The notes: generated by a model not told the origin, from the letters alone. Shown: positions 52,115 through 62,735, counted from the first letter of the stretch. The stretch is 64,000 bases of DNA from an uncultured Tateyamaria sp. (GCF_947503385.1 NZ_CANNDO010000002.1:186001-250000), one strand, 5' to 3'. Translations and numbers: made by a program.

Positions 52115-54583
52115 ATGGCAGTGGTCTTTCAGTGGTTGGTGCGCATCACGGCGGGGTTCATCGTGCTGACCGTGCTGGGCGTGAGCATGATCTACTACCT
52201 CGCGTCCCGGTCCCTGCCCGATTACGACGCCGTTGTCCGCGTACCGGCGGTAACGGCGCCGGTCGAGATCGTCCGCGACAACGCCAACGTGCCCCACATT
52301 TTCGGACAGACCGATCAGGATGTGTTCCACGCGTTGGGCTTTGCCCATGCGCAGGACCGCCTGTGGCAGATGATGATGATGCGGCGCACGGCGCAGGGCC
52401 GCCTGTCCGAACTGTTCGGGACGTCCACAGTGGACATCGACAGCTTTTTGCGCAGGCTCGACATCTACCGACTTGCCGTGCAGTCGGTTGCCGCACAGGA
52501 TGCCGAAACGCTGGCGGCCCTTGAGGCTTATGCCGCGGGGGTCAACGCCCGCCTTGATCAGATCAACACCGAAGCGCTGGGACGCGGCGCGCCCGAGATG
52601 TTCCTGTTCAGTGCGCCGCTTGCCCCGTGGCGACCTGCCGACAGCATCGCCATTGTCAAGCTGATGGGGCTGCAACTGTCCGGCCACATGGAAGAGGAAG
52701 TGTTGCGCGCGCGCCTGTCACTGGCTTTGGACAACCCCGAACGGCTGGCCGATTTGCTGCCGGACGTGCCCGGACCGGGCGTGGCCAGTCTGCCGGAATA
52801 TGCGGCCCTGATCCCCGGAGCGGAGCGAAATTTTGCGGCGGTGGACGCCACGCGGCACCCCCTGTCGCCCTTTCCAGCACGCGGCTTGGCCGGGGCGTCA
52901 AACGCGTGGGCAGCGGCGGCCTCACGGTCAGCCTCGGGCGGGACCCTGTTGGCCAATGATCCGCATCTGGGCCTGACCGCGCCGTCGATCTGGTATCTGG
53001 CGCGGCTCGAACTGCAAAGTGGCGGGATCATCGGCGCCACCATCCCCGGAATGCCTGCCGTTCTCACAGGCCGGTCCGACGTTCTGGGCTGGGGCCTGAC
53101 GTCGGCCTATGTCGACGATCAGGATGTGCTGATCGAAGAGGTAAACCCCGACAACCCGACGCAATACCGCACGCCCGACGGCTGGAAAGACTTTGAAAGC
53201 CGCGCCTCCATTATCGAGATCGACGGCGCCGATCCGGTCACACTGACCCTGCGCTGGACGGACAATGGCCCGGTGCTGCCGGGCAGTTTCCGCAACCTCG
53301 GGTCGATCACGCCGCCGGGCCATGTCGCATCGCTGAGCTGGACGGTGCTGAGCCCGAATGACACCTCGCTGAGTGCGGCGATGGGCGTGATGAAGGCACA
53401 GACCGTGGCCCAGGCAATCACCGCCAGCGAAACCTACATCGCCCCGGCGCAGAACATGACCCTTGTGGACCGGGCGACCATCGCGATGAAGACGATCGGC
53501 GCGATCCCCAAGCGGGACGAGGCGCACCAAAGCCAGGGCCGTCTGCCCAGCCTCGGATGGCGGTCCGAGAACCGCTGGCAGGGCCGCATGGCCTACAGTG
53601 CCAATCCCGGTTTCGTGTCCCCCGTGGGCGGCATTCTGGGCAACACCAACAACAAGACGGTCGACCGCCCCTTTCCCAACCATGTAAGTTTCGAATGGGG
53701 CGACACGCAGCGCGTACAACGCTGGCAGCGCCTGATGCAGGCCCGCGAGGTGCACACGCGCGACAGCTTTATCGAGGCGCAACTGGACATCGTGTCCTTC
53801 ACCGCGCGATCCCTCTTGCCGCTGATCGGGGCCGAGCTGTGGTTTACCGGTGAGGCCGCCCCCGACGGCACGCCCCAACGCCAACGCCAGCGCGCGCTGG
53901 CACTGCTGGCCGAATGGAACGGGGCAATGAATGAACACTGGCCCGAACCGCTGATCTACGCGGCATGGCTGCGCGCGTTGCAGGACCGGCTGGTGCGGGA
54001 TGAACTGGGGCCCATGGCCAACACGCTGACCCATGTGGAGCCGCTGTTTATCGAACGTGTGTTCCGCGATGTGGATGGCGCGGGTGTGTGGTGTGACGTG
54101 GTGCAATCCGCCCCGGTGGAAACCTGCCCCGACATGGCGCGTCTGGCCTTGGACGACGCGCTGCTGCAAATCGGGGAGAAATACGGCACGCAACTCGAAG
54201 GGTTGCGCTGGGGCGATGCGCATCAGGCGACACATGACCATCAGGTTCTGGGTGACATTCCGCTGCTGCGGTATTTTGTGAACATCCGTCAATCGACGCC
54301 GGGCGGGGACAACACCCTGTTGCGGGGCAAGACGCGCGGAACGGGACCCGACCCGTTCGAAAACGTGCATGGCGCGGGCTATCGCGGTGTCTACGATTTC
54401 GCGGACCCCAACAGCTCGGTCTTTATCATCTCGACGGGTCAATCGGGTCATTTCCTGTCGCGCCACTACGACGACATGGCGCAGCTGTGGCGGCGCGGCG
54501 AGTATATCCCGATGTCACTGGACGAAGGGCTGGCACGGGCGGGTGCCGTCGGCATCACCCGGCTGGAGCCGCTGCGCCGGTGA
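52115..54583 (+). CDS. Penicillin acylase-family Ntn-hydrolase
   Basis: An 822-residue precursor of the family that includes penicillin G acylase and acyl-homoserine-lactone acylases. An N-terminal anchor helix ([20 protein letters not shown]) takes it through the inner membrane. The alpha-chain motif [15 protein letters not shown] is followed by the beta-chain start [13 protein letters not shown], where Ser262 is the expected nucleophile freed by self-cleavage. It then shows [10 protein letters not shown] and, later, [13 protein letters not shown]. The start at 52115 gives a proper anchor. The gene is coupled to rluE by GTGA. Confidence 0.93.
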   Translation: MAVVFQWLVRITAGFIVLTVLGVSMIYYLASRSLPDYDAVVRVPAVTAPVEIVRDNANVPHIFGQTDQDVFHALGFAHAQDRLWQMMMMRRTAQGRLSELFGTSTVDIDSFLRRLDIYRLAVQSVAAQDAETLAALEAYAAGVNARLDQINTEALGRGAPEMFLFSAPLAPWRPADSIAIVKLMGLQLSGHMEEEVLRARLSLALDNPERLADLLPDVPGPGVASLPEYAALIPGAERNFAAVDATRHPLSPFPARGLAGASNAWAAAASRSASGGTLLANDPHLGLTAPSIWYLARLELQSGGIIGATIPGMPAVLTGRSDVLGWGLTSAYVDDQDVLIEEVNPDNPTQYRTPDGWKDFESRASIIEIDGADPVTLTLRWTDNGPVLPGSFRNLGSITPPGHVASLSWTVLSPNDTSLSAAMGVMKAQTVAQAITASETYIAPAQNMTLVDRATIAMKTIGAIPKRDEAHQSQGRLPSLGWRSENRWQGRMAYSANPGFVSPVGGILGNTNNKTVDRPFPNHVSFEWGDTQRVQRWQRLMQAREVHTRDSFIEAQLDIVSFTARSLLPLIGAELWFTGEAAPDGTPQRQRQRALALLAEWNGAMNEHWPEPLIYAAWLRALQDRLVRDELGPMANTLTHVEPLFIERVFRDVDGAGVWCDVVQSAPVETCPDMARLALDDALLQIGEKYGTQLEGLRWGDAHQATHDHQVLGDIPLLRYFVNIRQSTPGGDNTLLRGKTRGTGPDPFENVHGAGYRGVYDFADPNSSVFIISTGQSGHFLSRHYDDMAQLWRRGEYIPMSLDEGLARAGAVGITRLEPLRR

Positions 54584-55137
54584 CGACGATACTGTTCAAC
54601 AAACCCTACGGCGTGCTGTCGCAATTCACCGACAAGGGCACCGAAGGCTCAACACGGCCCACCCTGTCGGACTATATCGACCTGCCGGGCGTCTACCCTG
54701 CCGGGCGGCTTGACCGCGACAGCGAAGGGTTGATGGTGCTGACAAGCGATGGCGCGTTGCAGGCGCGCATCGCGCATCCGAAATTCAAGGCCGCGAAAAC
54801 CTATTGGGTGCACGTCGAAGGGGATGTCTCGGACGATGCACTGGCTGCACTGCGCACGGGCATCCCCCTCAAGGACGGCCCCACCCGCCCCGCCAAGGCG
54901 CGCCGGATGGACGAACCCGCAGGGCTGTGGCCCCGCAACCCACCGATCCGCGTGCGCAAATCCGTCCCCGACAGCTGGCTGGAGCTGACCATCACCGAAG
55001 GCCGCAACCGACAGGTACGACGAATGACAGCCCATGTTGGATTTCCGACGTTGAGGCTGATCCGCGTGCAGATTGGCGCGTGGAAATTGGGCGATTTACC
55101 CCAAGGGAAATGGCAGCACGTCCAAATCACGCACTGA
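54580..55137 (+). CDS. rluE: Ribosomal large subunit pseudouridine synthase E (RluE-like)
   Basis: A 185-residue RsuA/RluB-type synthase without an S4 domain, as in RluE, which makes pseudouridine 2457 in 23S rRNA of E. coli. It starts at GTG 54580 ([17 protein letters not shown]). Catalytic Asp lies in [19 protein letters not shown]. Further motifs are KTYWVHVEG and [26 protein letters not shown]. The GTG overlaps the acylase stop by four bases. Confidence 0.93.
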   Translation: MTTILFNKPYGVLSQFTDKGTEGSTRPTLSDYIDLPGVYPAGRLDRDSEGLMVLTSDGALQARIAHPKFKAAKTYWVHVEGDVSDDALAALRTGIPLKDGPTRPAKARRMDEPAGLWPRNPPIRVRKSVPDSWLELTITEGRNRQVRRMTAHVGFPTLRLIRVQIGAWKLGDLPQGKWQHVQITH

Positions 55138-55344
55138 CCACTGAACGACATGTCCGCCATGCTGGAACGCCGGTGCCCTACTGCGTCAGCCACAAATCGT
55201 TCCAGTTCCCTCGGAGTACTGGGCAACCAAGAATACGCCTTCAACCAGCATCAACTTGGGCCATGCTGTTGCTTGGCGTCGGCCACATCTCTTGGACATC
55301 CGTAAACCAATAGATGCCCGTCAGGTTCCTGGCGTCCGCTTCGT

Positions 55345-55746
55345 TCAAAAAGGCACCCGACGCGAAAAAGCTGCGCAGGCTACGAAGTTCGTGCCAGCGA
55401 CCTGCGGTTCCGGTCTGTCCTCGAACATGCGGAACGGACTTTGATGCGTAAACGTGAACGCACTTGGATCGCCAGGTTTGGCGCGCCTGCTGTTCAAGAA
55501 GTGTATGCTTTCACTGGTTTCGTCGACCGTGTTCAAAATCTGACGGCATTTTGCGAAATCACAGCCGTTCCGATCAAACGCGCCGCCAGAGTCCATCACC
55601 TTTTGCATGTAGGCGATGCGCAAATTGGCGAGCGCATTTTTGAGATACTTTGCGACAGCATCCGCCAGTTCCGCGCCACGTGTCCGGTCTTCGGAAGGCA
55701 GCAAATCAGGCGTCTCAGGATCGAATGAAACAACAGCGCCCATCAT
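55345..55746 (-). CDS. Hypothetical protein, isolated
   Basis: A 133-residue soluble protein (MMGAVVSFDPETPDLLPSEDRTRG, then AVAKYLKNALANLRIAYMQKVMD). The start has AAAGGGAGC five bases upstream. A central helix and two cysteines (GCDFAKC) are visible, and no family is recognised. The region has no clear genes in 55138-55344 and carries an IS remnant on the other side, so this may be a small island of acquired DNA. Confidence 0.5.
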   Translation of the reverse strand: MMGAVVSFDPETPDLLPSEDRTRGAELADAVAKYLKNALANLRIAYMQKVMDSGGAFDRNGCDFAKCRQILNTVDETSESIHFLNSRRAKPGDPSAFTFTHQSPFRMFEDRPEPQVAGTNFVACAAFSRRVPF

Positions 55747-55780
55747 ATGCTCCCTTTGCGCCAAGCTGGCCTGCTGCCGG

Positions 55781-55905
55781 TTTAGTGGACACCGAGATAA
55801 GGTGTTAATGAAACTTGAGAATCTATATGACGAGAAGGATGTTCCGCCGCGAGTTCAAGCAGGATGCGGTAGAATTGGTAACGAAGCGCGGCGTGAGTGC
55901 GCCGC
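55781..55905 (+). mobile_element. IS3-family remnant: left end and start of transposase orfA
   Basis: TAGTGGACACCGAGATAAGG resembles the terminal repeat of IS3-group elements. It is followed after about 27 bases by ATG 55827 and MTRRMFRREFKQDAVELV, the conserved start of IS3 OrfA proteins, which breaks off after about 25 residues. The right end and orfB are absent. The frame continues without a stop into an unrelated gene. Confidence 0.6.
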
Positions 55906-56462
55906 AAAATCTTCTGCCCATAAAATTGAGCAAATTAAAGCAGCGAATTGAAGACAGTCTTGCGGACAGCGCCAAGGGACGCGTCGAGGTCTGGAACACA
56001 CGCTATCACAAGGCTCACGGCCAAGAGGGCGAAGCTTGGATTACGATTGATGGGCAACGCGCCCATAGCATGGGCTCGGTGACACATTTGGTCGCGTGGT
56101 ATGAAAGACGTCGTGACATGCAAAATGTCCGTGGCTGCCTAGATTACAGAGATCGCGCGCAGATGGACGGCTATCGCGAAGCGAAAAGAGAAGCCAATAA
56201 GCAATTGCAGGCAGAAGGTGTGATACCGCATTGGGCATTCAACAACGCAGTTTTCGAGTATCTCCACATGTCTTTGGAGCAGGTTCTGAGGTCAGGCCAA
56301 ATGATCGTTTGCGCATCGGGTATGTTCAACAAGCGACTTGGCAAGCGTCGTCTGCAGTCGATGAATGTGTCCAGGGAACATGAATTGATACAGGGTTTTT
56401 ATCATGTTCGTTGCGCCTTCGAAGGGCTCCGAATTCGGCCCGCTCCAAAACCGGAAAGCTGA
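55827..56462 (+). CDS. Hypothetical protein fused in frame to an IS3 OrfA N-terminus
   Basis: The frame gives 211 residues. The first 25 or so derive from the IS3 transposase (see the IS remnant); from about residue 34 (SKLKQRIEDSLADSAKGRVEVWNTRYHKAHGQEGEAWITI) it is an ordered protein of unknown function with a charged helical middle (YREAKREANKQLQAEG) and conserved-looking EYLHMSLEQVLRSGQMIVCA. The native start seems to be lost; a TTG at 55926 marks where it may have begun. The protein may now be made from the transposase start. Confidence 0.5.
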   Translation: MTRRMFRREFKQDAVELVTKRGVSAPQNLLPIKLSKLKQRIEDSLADSAKGRVEVWNTRYHKAHGQEGEAWITIDGQRAHSMGSVTHLVAWYERRRDMQNVRGCLDYRDRAQMDGYREAKREANKQLQAEGVIPHWAFNNAVFEYLHMSLEQVLRSGQMIVCASGMFNKRLGKRRLQSMNVSREHELIQGFYHVRCAFEGLRIRPAPKPES

Positions 56463-56546
56463 CATAGACATGATTGCAGTAATCGGAACTGTGTGCGCGA
56501 AGCGGACAGGCTTCTAGGGCCAGTGCCAGGCTAAAAACCCATCGCG

Positions 56547-57821
56547 TCACAAGCCCTCGAACCGGGCCTTTTGGATAGCGGTCCAGCGCACACCGAGGGC
56601 AAAGCCGTCTTCGTCCTGCCGCTCTTGCTGCACCACGTCCTGTTCAAAGAGCCACGCGCGCTTGCGCCCCTCGGCAAACGGCAATGTCAGCGTCTCTTCT
56701 GTCACAGCCCCTTGCAGCGTCGCCGCCACCGTCGCCAGCAGCGTGCCCAGCCCCTCGCCGGTGATCGCGGACAAGGCCAGAACGGCGTCGTCCCGTTCTG
56801 CCCGGGCGCGCATCGCGTCTGCTTCGGCCTCGGGCAGCAAGTCCAGCTTGTTCCACACCTCGAACAGGGCGCGGTCGTCTCCGACCCCCAGATCCGCGAG
56901 GATCGCCCGCACATCTTCGGCCTGCGCCTCCGTCTCGGGATGCGAGATGTCGCGCACGTGCAGGATCACATCTGCCGCCAGCACTTCCTCCAGCGTGGCC
57001 CGAAAGGACGCCACCAGTTCCGTTGGCAGGTCCGAGATAAAGCCCACCGTGTCGGACAGGATCACCTCCGGCCCGTCGGGCAATTCCACCCGGCGCATGG
57101 TCGGATCCAGCGTGGCAAAGAGCATATCCTTGGCCATCACCTGCGCACCCGTCAGGCGGTTGAACAGGGTCGATTTGCCCGCGTTGGTGTAGCCCACAAG
57201 CGCCACGATCGGATATGGCACCTTGGCCCGTGCGGCACGGTGCAGGGACCGCGTTTTGACCACCTTGTCCAATTGCCGCCGCAGGCGCACCAACTGGGTG
57301 TCAATCGCGCGCCTGTCCGCCTCGATCTGCGTCTCGCCGGGACCACCCACAAACCCAAGGCCGCCGCGCTGACGTTCTAGGTGGGTCCACGCGCGTACCA
57401 GCCGCGTGCGCTGATATGACAGCGCCGCCATTTCCACCTGCAAAACGCCCTCGCGGGTGGCGGCCCGGTCCGAGAAGATTTCGAGGATCAACCCGGTGCG
57501 GTCGAGCAGTTTGACCTTCCACTTGCGTTCCAGATTGCGCTGCTGCACGGGCGTCACGGGGCCGTCGATCAGCACCAGTTCGACCTCTGCGTCATGCAGA
57601 CGTTCTTTAAGCTCATCAATCTTGCCGTCGCCAAACAGCAACCCAGCGCGCGGGCGCGGCAGTGGCACGATCTCTTCGCCCACCACGTCCAGTTCGGGCA
57701 GCGCACGGGCCAATGAAACGGCTTCGGCCAGCGCAAAGCCTGCCTCGCGCCGGTCCGGATCGGATTTGATATCGGGGTGCAGGACCCATGCGCGGGTCAG
57801 CTGCGGTGCAGTCTCACTCAA
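56547..57821 (-). CDS. hflX: GTPase HflX
   Basis: A 424-residue ribosome-associated GTPase that splits stalled ribosomes. The N-terminal domain shows [17 protein letters not shown] and [24 protein letters not shown]; the G domain has [16 protein letters not shown] (G1), DTVGFI (G3) and NKLD (G4). It appears to start at TTG 57821, whose TTGA overlaps the hfq stop; the longer frame is a shadow of hfq. The hfq-hflX order is widely conserved. Confidence 0.95.
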
Positions 57822-58057
57822 GAGGCGTCTTCGCCCTCGTAGAGCGAAATCGGCTGGCTTGGCATGATGGTCGAGATTGCGTGTTTGTACACAAGCTGGC
57901 TTTGCCCATCCCGGCGCAGCAGGACACAAAAGTTGTCAAACCACGTGATAACACCCTGAAGTTTCACACCATTGATCAAGAAAATGGTCACGGGCACCTT
58001 GGTTTTGCGCACGTGATTGAGAAATGCATCTTGCAAATTTTGTCTGTCCGAGGCCAT
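57818..58057 (-). CDS. hfq: RNA chaperone Hfq
   Basis: A 79-residue hexameric Sm-like protein that pairs small RNAs with their targets. The Sm1 motif is [26 protein letters not shown] and the Sm2 motif contains [10 protein letters not shown], where the KH pair is conserved. The tail after the Sm core is very short ([13 protein letters not shown]), as in other Rhodobacteraceae. It lies between trkH and hflX, with a 128-base gap from trkH that may hold its promoter. Confidence 0.98.
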
Positions 58058-58184
58058 GTCGGTACCCTTTTATTCTTGCTTAGGTCTGCGGATCAGACCG
58101 TCCCTCCGGCGGGAGTATGTCGTTTGACAAAACAACATTCCACCCCAAAAAACAGTCCGTTACGGACCTATAGCAAGGCACCGC

Positions 58185-59732
58185 TCAGGCGCGCCACAAA
58201 TCCGGTGTGAAAAGCGCGATGATGGCCAGCGTTTCCAGCCGACCCAATACCATGGCGGCGGCATAGATCGATTTGGCTGTCGTGTTCAACTCGCTCAGCC
58301 GGATTGGCACGTCCCCCGCCACCTCAAGCAGCGGGCCGGTGGTCGACAGCCCCGAGATAGTCATAACCAGTGACGTCTCGAAACTGAGGCCGGTGGCGGA
58401 CAGCGTCACAGACACAAGCGCCAGCGACAGGGCAAAGAGCATAAAGAAGATCCACGCAATAAACGCCCCGTCCTTTTGCAGCCGCCGCCCCATGCTGCCT
58501 GCGCCCGAGACGGAGGATGGGTGCACCAGCCGCTCCATCTCGCGCAGACCGTTTTGGTAAAGCGCATAGACCCGAAGCAGTTTGACCCCCCCAGCTGTGG
58601 TGGCCACGCCGCCGCCGATCACGGCAAGGCCCAACAGCAGCAGGCCCGGCGTTTCCAGCCCGGACCAAGCCTGCGCCGCCCCCCAGTTTTGCGAGGCAAA
58701 GCCCGTGGTGGTCAGAAAGCTCAACACCGTAAAGGCCCCGCCCCACAGCGCGCGGCCCGCATCGGCCAAATCCTCTTCGGCGTTGACGTCAAACGCGCCC
58801 GCATAGTGGCGCAGAAACAGAAACAACGGCACGATCACAACCAGCGCCATGCCGATCCGAAACTCAGGATCGCGCAACAGGTTACTGGATCCGTCATTGA
58901 CCGTGTCCGACGAAAAGGTCAGGCGCGACAGGGCAAACAGCATAAAGAGCAGCATCACAACCTCGCCCGTCAGGCCGGATGCTGCCCCGTCAAGCCCGCC
59001 AACGGGCGAAATGCCCGATGTGGCCATGATCGACATGGCATGGCTGATCGCGACCAGCGGACGATCCCCCGCAACCGTCAGCAATACCCACAAGAGCAGC
59101 GTCAGCCCCATATAAATTGGCACCAGAACCGCACTGACCTTGCCAATGCGCACCCGCACCTCCGGAGCCGTCATGCCCACATCCGTGTCCGCCCGCCGCC
59201 CCGGCTCTGCCCGCGCTGTCACCTCGAACCCGCCGAGGTTCAGCGGCGCCAGAATGGCCGAGGCCGACACCCACATCAAAAGCCCGCCCATCCAGCCCAC
59301 CTGCGCACGCCACAAATGCAAGGCGGGGTTCAGCCGTTCCGGGTCTTCGAACAGGGTGGCGCCCGTGGTGGTGATCGCGCTCACCATTTCGATATAGGCG
59401 TTGAGGAAGGTGGTTGTGCGCAGCCCCTCATAGAACGGCACAGCAAGGATCGCAGGCAGCACGACAAAGGCGCAGAATAGCGTCACCAGCGGCCCAAGCA
59501 TCCCGTGGCGCGGGTCACGGCCCACATGGGCAAAGCCGATGAGGCCAAAGATGATGAGCCCCAGCAAACCACTGTAGAGAAAGGCGCGTCCGGTCACCAA
59601 TTCGCGGATCAGGCCCGCATAGACCGCCGGGACGAACATTGCCGCCGAAAAAATGCCCACCAGCAGCAAAAACAACGGCAGACGCAGAATGGCCGTGCCC
59701 AGACTGTCCCGTTGCTGTCCCCGCGGTGCCAT
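58185..59732 (-). CDS. trkH: Trk-type potassium transporter membrane subunit
   Basis: A 515-residue potassium channel-like subunit. It shows the four pore repeats, for example VSAITTTGATLFEDPE and TTTGFASQNWGAAQ, and SMGRRL. The selectivity-filter glycines are in TTTGA, ATSGIS, TTTGFA and STTGPL. It works with TrkA, encoded directly upstream; the TrkH ATG overlaps the TrkA stop by one base. Confidence 0.95.
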   Translation of the reverse strand: MAPRGQQRDSLGTAILRLPLFLLLVGIFSAAMFVPAVYAGLIRELVTGRAFLYSGLLGLIIFGLIGFAHVGRDPRHGMLGPLVTLFCAFVVLPAILAVPFYEGLRTTTFLNAYIEMVSAITTTGATLFEDPERLNPALHLWRAQVGWMGGLLMWVSASAILAPLNLGGFEVTARAEPGRRADTDVGMTAPEVRVRIGKVSAVLVPIYMGLTLLLWVLLTVAGDRPLVAISHAMSIMATSGISPVGGLDGAASGLTGEVVMLLFMLFALSRLTFSSDTVNDGSSNLLRDPEFRIGMALVVIVPLFLFLRHYAGAFDVNAEEDLADAGRALWGGAFTVLSFLTTTGFASQNWGAAQAWSGLETPGLLLLGLAVIGGGVATTAGGVKLLRVYALYQNGLREMERLVHPSSVSGAGSMGRRLQKDGAFIAWIFFMLFALSLALVSVTLSATGLSFETSLVMTISGLSTTGPLLEVAGDVPIRLSELNTTAKSIYAAAMVLGRLETLAIIALFTPDLWRA

Positions 59733-61108
59733 CAGAAAAAGTCGATGGACACCTGCATCAGGCGCTCCACTTCCGGCACGTCCTTGGCCAGTGCAAAGAT
59801 GGCGACGACGTCGCCTTCGTCGATGCGGGTTTTCCCGACGGGACGGATGACGTCGTTGCCCTTGCGCACGGCCCCGACCAGCACACCTTCGGGAAAGTCA
59901 ATCTCGTTGATGCGTTGCCCTGCCATGGGCGAAGTGGACAGCACTTCTGCCTCGATCACCTCGGCGTCGGCATCACCGATGGAATAGACCGACCGGACGC
60001 GACCATGGCGGATATGGCGCAGGATCGACGACACAGTGGTGGCGCGCGGGTTGATGTATGCATCGATGCCAAGCGGGCCCATCATCGGCACCAGCGTGGG
60101 GTCGTTGATCAACGCGATAGCATAGGGGCAGCCTTCGGACTTGGCCCGCACCGCCGCCAGCATGTTGGTCTTGTCGTCATCTGTTACAGCCAGCATTGCG
60201 TCGGCCCGGCTCACGCCCGCCTCCGCCAGCAGCGCCACGTCCAGCCCGTCACCGTTGAGCACAATGGTCCGCTCCAGCGCTTCGGCGGCCAGTTCGGCGC
60301 AGCGGCGGTTCTTTTCGATCACCTTGGCGCGGATGCGGTTGGTGCGCCCTTCGAGCGCGCGCGCCACGGCAAGGCCCACATTGCCGCCGCCCACCAACAC
60401 AACGCGTTCCTGTTTGCGCATCGTCTTGCCAAACACTTCCATCGTGCGCGGCACGTCATCCACATGCGCAAACACATAGGCCTCGTCACCGGCAAAAAGC
60501 TGATCGCCCGCCTCGGGCGCAAACAACGTGCCGTCGCGACGCACCCCCACCACCACCACGCGCAAGGTGGAAAAGAGGTCGGTCAACTGGCGCAGCGGCG
60601 TGTTCAGCACCGGGCAATCCTCATCCAGCGCGATGCCCAGCAATTGCGCCTGCCCGTCGATGAAAAGTTCGGTGTCAAAGGCGGCAGGCGCGCTCAGCCG
60701 TTGCAGCGCGGCGGCGGCCACCTCGCGTTCGGGGCTGATCACCACGTCAATCGGCATGTGATCGCGCCGGTAGAGATCGGAATAGATGGCCGTCAAATAG
60801 GACTGGCTGCGCAGCCGCGCGATCTTGCGATTGATCCCAAAGACCGAGTGCGCCACCTGACAAGTGACCATATTGACCTCGTCCGAATGGGTGGCCGCGA
60901 TGACCATATCCGCGTCGCGCGCACCGGCACGGTCCAGAATGTCGGGATAGCTGGCATACCCCGCCACCCCCTGCACGTCGAGCGTATCGGTGGCGCGGCG
61001 CACCAGATCGGGATCACTGTCGACAACGGTGACGTCGTTGCGTTCTCCTGACAGGTGGCGCGCTATTTGCCAGCCCACCTGCCCTGCTCCGCATATGATG
61101 ACCTTCAT
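59732..61108 (-). CDS. trkA: Trk potassium uptake NAD-binding subunit
   Basis: A 458-residue peripheral protein that gates TrkH. It carries two RCK units: IICGAGQVGWQIARHLS at the N-terminus with its NAD-binding GxGxxG and a second, VLVGGGNVGLAVARAL, near residue 230. Each is followed by a TrkA-C domain. It heads the trkA-trkH-hfq-hflX group; the 143-base gap upstream faces a divergent lipoprotein gene. Confidence 0.96.
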   Translation of the reverse strand: MKVIICGAGQVGWQIARHLSGERNDVTVVDSDPDLVRRATDTLDVQGVAGYASYPDILDRAGARDADMVIAATHSDEVNMVTCQVAHSVFGINRKIARLRSQSYLTAIYSDLYRRDHMPIDVVISPEREVAAAALQRLSAPAAFDTELFIDGQAQLLGIALDEDCPVLNTPLRQLTDLFSTLRVVVVGVRRDGTLFAPEAGDQLFAGDEAYVFAHVDDVPRTMEVFGKTMRKQERVVLVGGGNVGLAVARALEGRTNRIRAKVIEKNRRCAELAAEALERTIVLNGDGLDVALLAEAGVSRADAMLAVTDDDKTNMLAAVRAKSEGCPYAIALINDPTLVPMMGPLGIDAYINPRATTVSSILRHIRHGRVRSVYSIGDADAEVIEAEVLSTSPMAGQRINEIDFPEGVLVGAVRKGNDVIRPVGKTRIDEGDVVAIFALAKDVPEVERLMQVSIDFF

Positions 61109-61250
61109 GCCCTGTCCCTTGGGGTGGCGTGGGCCCTGTCGCCCGCAATGTCAGCGTCCATAGGTGGCAGAGCAGACCGCCCGGGTCAATGTTTGCACAC
61201 GTGTGCAAATTGGAATTGCCAAAGCGCGGCGACTCGGGCACGCTTTGCAC

Positions 61251-61715
61251 ATGCGCCTCTGGATCGCCCTTGCCTGTGTTTGTGCCATACCGGCCTGTCT
61301 GCCGGTCAACACCTACTACGCCGAAGGGGTCCGCATCGCTGACCTTGAACGTGACAACACAGAATGCGACGTGGCGGCGCTGCGCGATGCGCCGGTGGCC
61401 AATGTCGTCCGGCAAGGTCCGCCGCGCTACATCCGGCGGCGGCATTGTGACAGCCACGGCAATTGCCATGTCAGCGGCGGATATTGGGTGCCGGGGGACA
61501 TCTACACCGTGGATGTGAATGCCGATCTGCGCGCCCGCGTCAAAGGCCAATGTATGGCCGACCGCGGCTACAGGCCGGTGGAACTGCCCGCCTGTCCGCA
61601 AGCTGTTGCCAATGCGGCACCGCCCGGACCCAGCACCATCTTGCCCCGCCTGACACCTCAGAGCTGCGCCATTCGCCGCGACGGCGGCGGGTTCCGCATT
61701 GTAAATCAAGGATAA
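61251..61715 (+). CDS. Small lipoprotein, unknown function
   Basis: A 154-residue protein with a lipoprotein signal (MRLWIALACVCAIPAC) and Cys16 as the lipid-bearing residue. The mature part is Cys-rich (TECDVAAL, RRRHCDSHGNCHVSGGYWVPG, KGQCMADRGYRPVELPAC), consistent with disulfides in the periplasm. It resembles small conserved Rhodobacteraceae lipoproteins of unknown role. The start at 61251 is picked for the signal peptide. The next gene starts three bases after its stop. Confidence 0.75.
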   Translation: MRLWIALACVCAIPACLPVNTYYAEGVRIADLERDNTECDVAALRDAPVANVVRQGPPRYIRRRHCDSHGNCHVSGGYWVPGDIYTVDVNADLRARVKGQCMADRGYRPVELPACPQAVANAAPPGPSTILPRLTPQSCAIRRDGGGFRIVNQG

Positions 61716-61717
61716 AA

Positions 61718-62725
61718 ATGACTGACCTTTCTCGCGCCAAGGCCTGTGTTCAGGCCCATCACGCGGCCCTTGCGCACGCCTCCGCCGATACTGTCGCACA
61801 GGCGCTGGACGACCATTTGGCCCCTGACGTGCTGTGGCGCGGGATGCATCCGTTCCACGAGCAAACAGGGCCCGCCGCAGTGGCGGATACCTTCTGGTCC
61901 CCGCTCCTGTGCAGCCTGACCCGCGTGCAGCGGCGCGAAGACATCTTTTTTGGCGGCGACAACACTCTGGATGCGGGCGGGACGTGGGTTGCCTCCATGG
62001 GGCACCTCATGGGTCTGTTCGATGCGCCGTATCTTGGCATTCCGGCCACGGGCAAAATCGTGATGCTGCGCTATGCCGAGTTTTCGCGCGTGACAGATGG
62101 CAGGATCACCGAACAGGCGATGTTCGTTGACCTGCTGCATCTGATGGCACAGGCGGGCTGCTACCCCCTGCCCGACATGACAGCGGCGCAGTTGGTGCAG
62201 CCGGGGCCGATGACCCATGACGGGCTGTTGCGTGACCCGCAGGACCCGGGAGAAGGCGCGGCGACACTGGCCCTGATCAACCGTATGATCCATTCAATCG
62301 ACCACGCCAACACGGCAGACCGTCCCCCCACCCCACAAGAGGAACTGGCGCAGAACTGGCACGACGATATGGTGTGGTGGGGGCCGACCGGCATCGGTGC
62401 GACCTACACCATCGACCGCTACATCACGCAGCATCAACAGCCCTTTCGGCAGCAACTGGGCCACCGCACCTTTAACGGTCATATCTGCCGCATGGCCGAA
62501 GGGGCCTATGGCGGGTTCTTTGGCTGGCCGAACCTGACCATGGAATGCACAGGCCCCTATCTGGGCCTGCCCCCGTCGGGCCGCAAGGCAGACATGCGGG
62601 TGGTCGACATCTACCGCCGTGATGGCGACCGGCTGGCCGAGAACTGGATTTTCATCGATATGCTGCATTTCCTGAACATGCAGGGTCTCGACGTTCTGGC
62701 GCAGCTTTCGGTGCGGGGACGCTAG
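61718..62725 (+). CDS. Double SnoaL-like domain protein (polyketide cyclase family)
   Basis: A 335-residue soluble protein made of two NTF2-like SnoaL folds, about residues 20-155 and 195-325. Each half has a WGP/WRG motif (VLWRGMHPFHEQTGP and DMVWWGPTGIGATYTIDRY) and ends with the RITEQ-FVDLLHLM or RLAENWIFIDMLHFL strand. Such proteins act as small-molecule isomerases, hydrolases or cyclases; the substrate is unknown. AAGGATAAAA precedes the ATG. It is cotranscribed with the lipoprotein gene. Confidence 0.85.
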   Translation: MTDLSRAKACVQAHHAALAHASADTVAQALDDHLAPDVLWRGMHPFHEQTGPAAVADTFWSPLLCSLTRVQRREDIFFGGDNTLDAGGTWVASMGHLMGLFDAPYLGIPATGKIVMLRYAEFSRVTDGRITEQAMFVDLLHLMAQAGCYPLPDMTAAQLVQPGPMTHDGLLRDPQDPGEGAATLALINRMIHSIDHANTADRPPTPQEELAQNWHDDMVWWGPTGIGATYTIDRYITQHQQPFRQQLGHRTFNGHICRMAEGAYGGFFGWPNLTMECTGPYLGLPPSGRKADMRVVDIYRRDGDRLAENWIFIDMLHFLNMQGLDVLAQLSVRGR

Positions 62726-62735
62726 CGGGTTTCGC

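Noticed and set aside
52928-54466. A 512-codon minus-strand frame over the acylase
   Set aside because: It is a shadow of the acylase gene, with high Arg, His and Gln content and no motif.
54801-55244. A 147-codon minus-strand frame at the end of rluE
   Set aside because: It starts at TTG without a ribosome site and mostly mirrors rluE. The remaining 55138-55344 stretch shows no supported gene.
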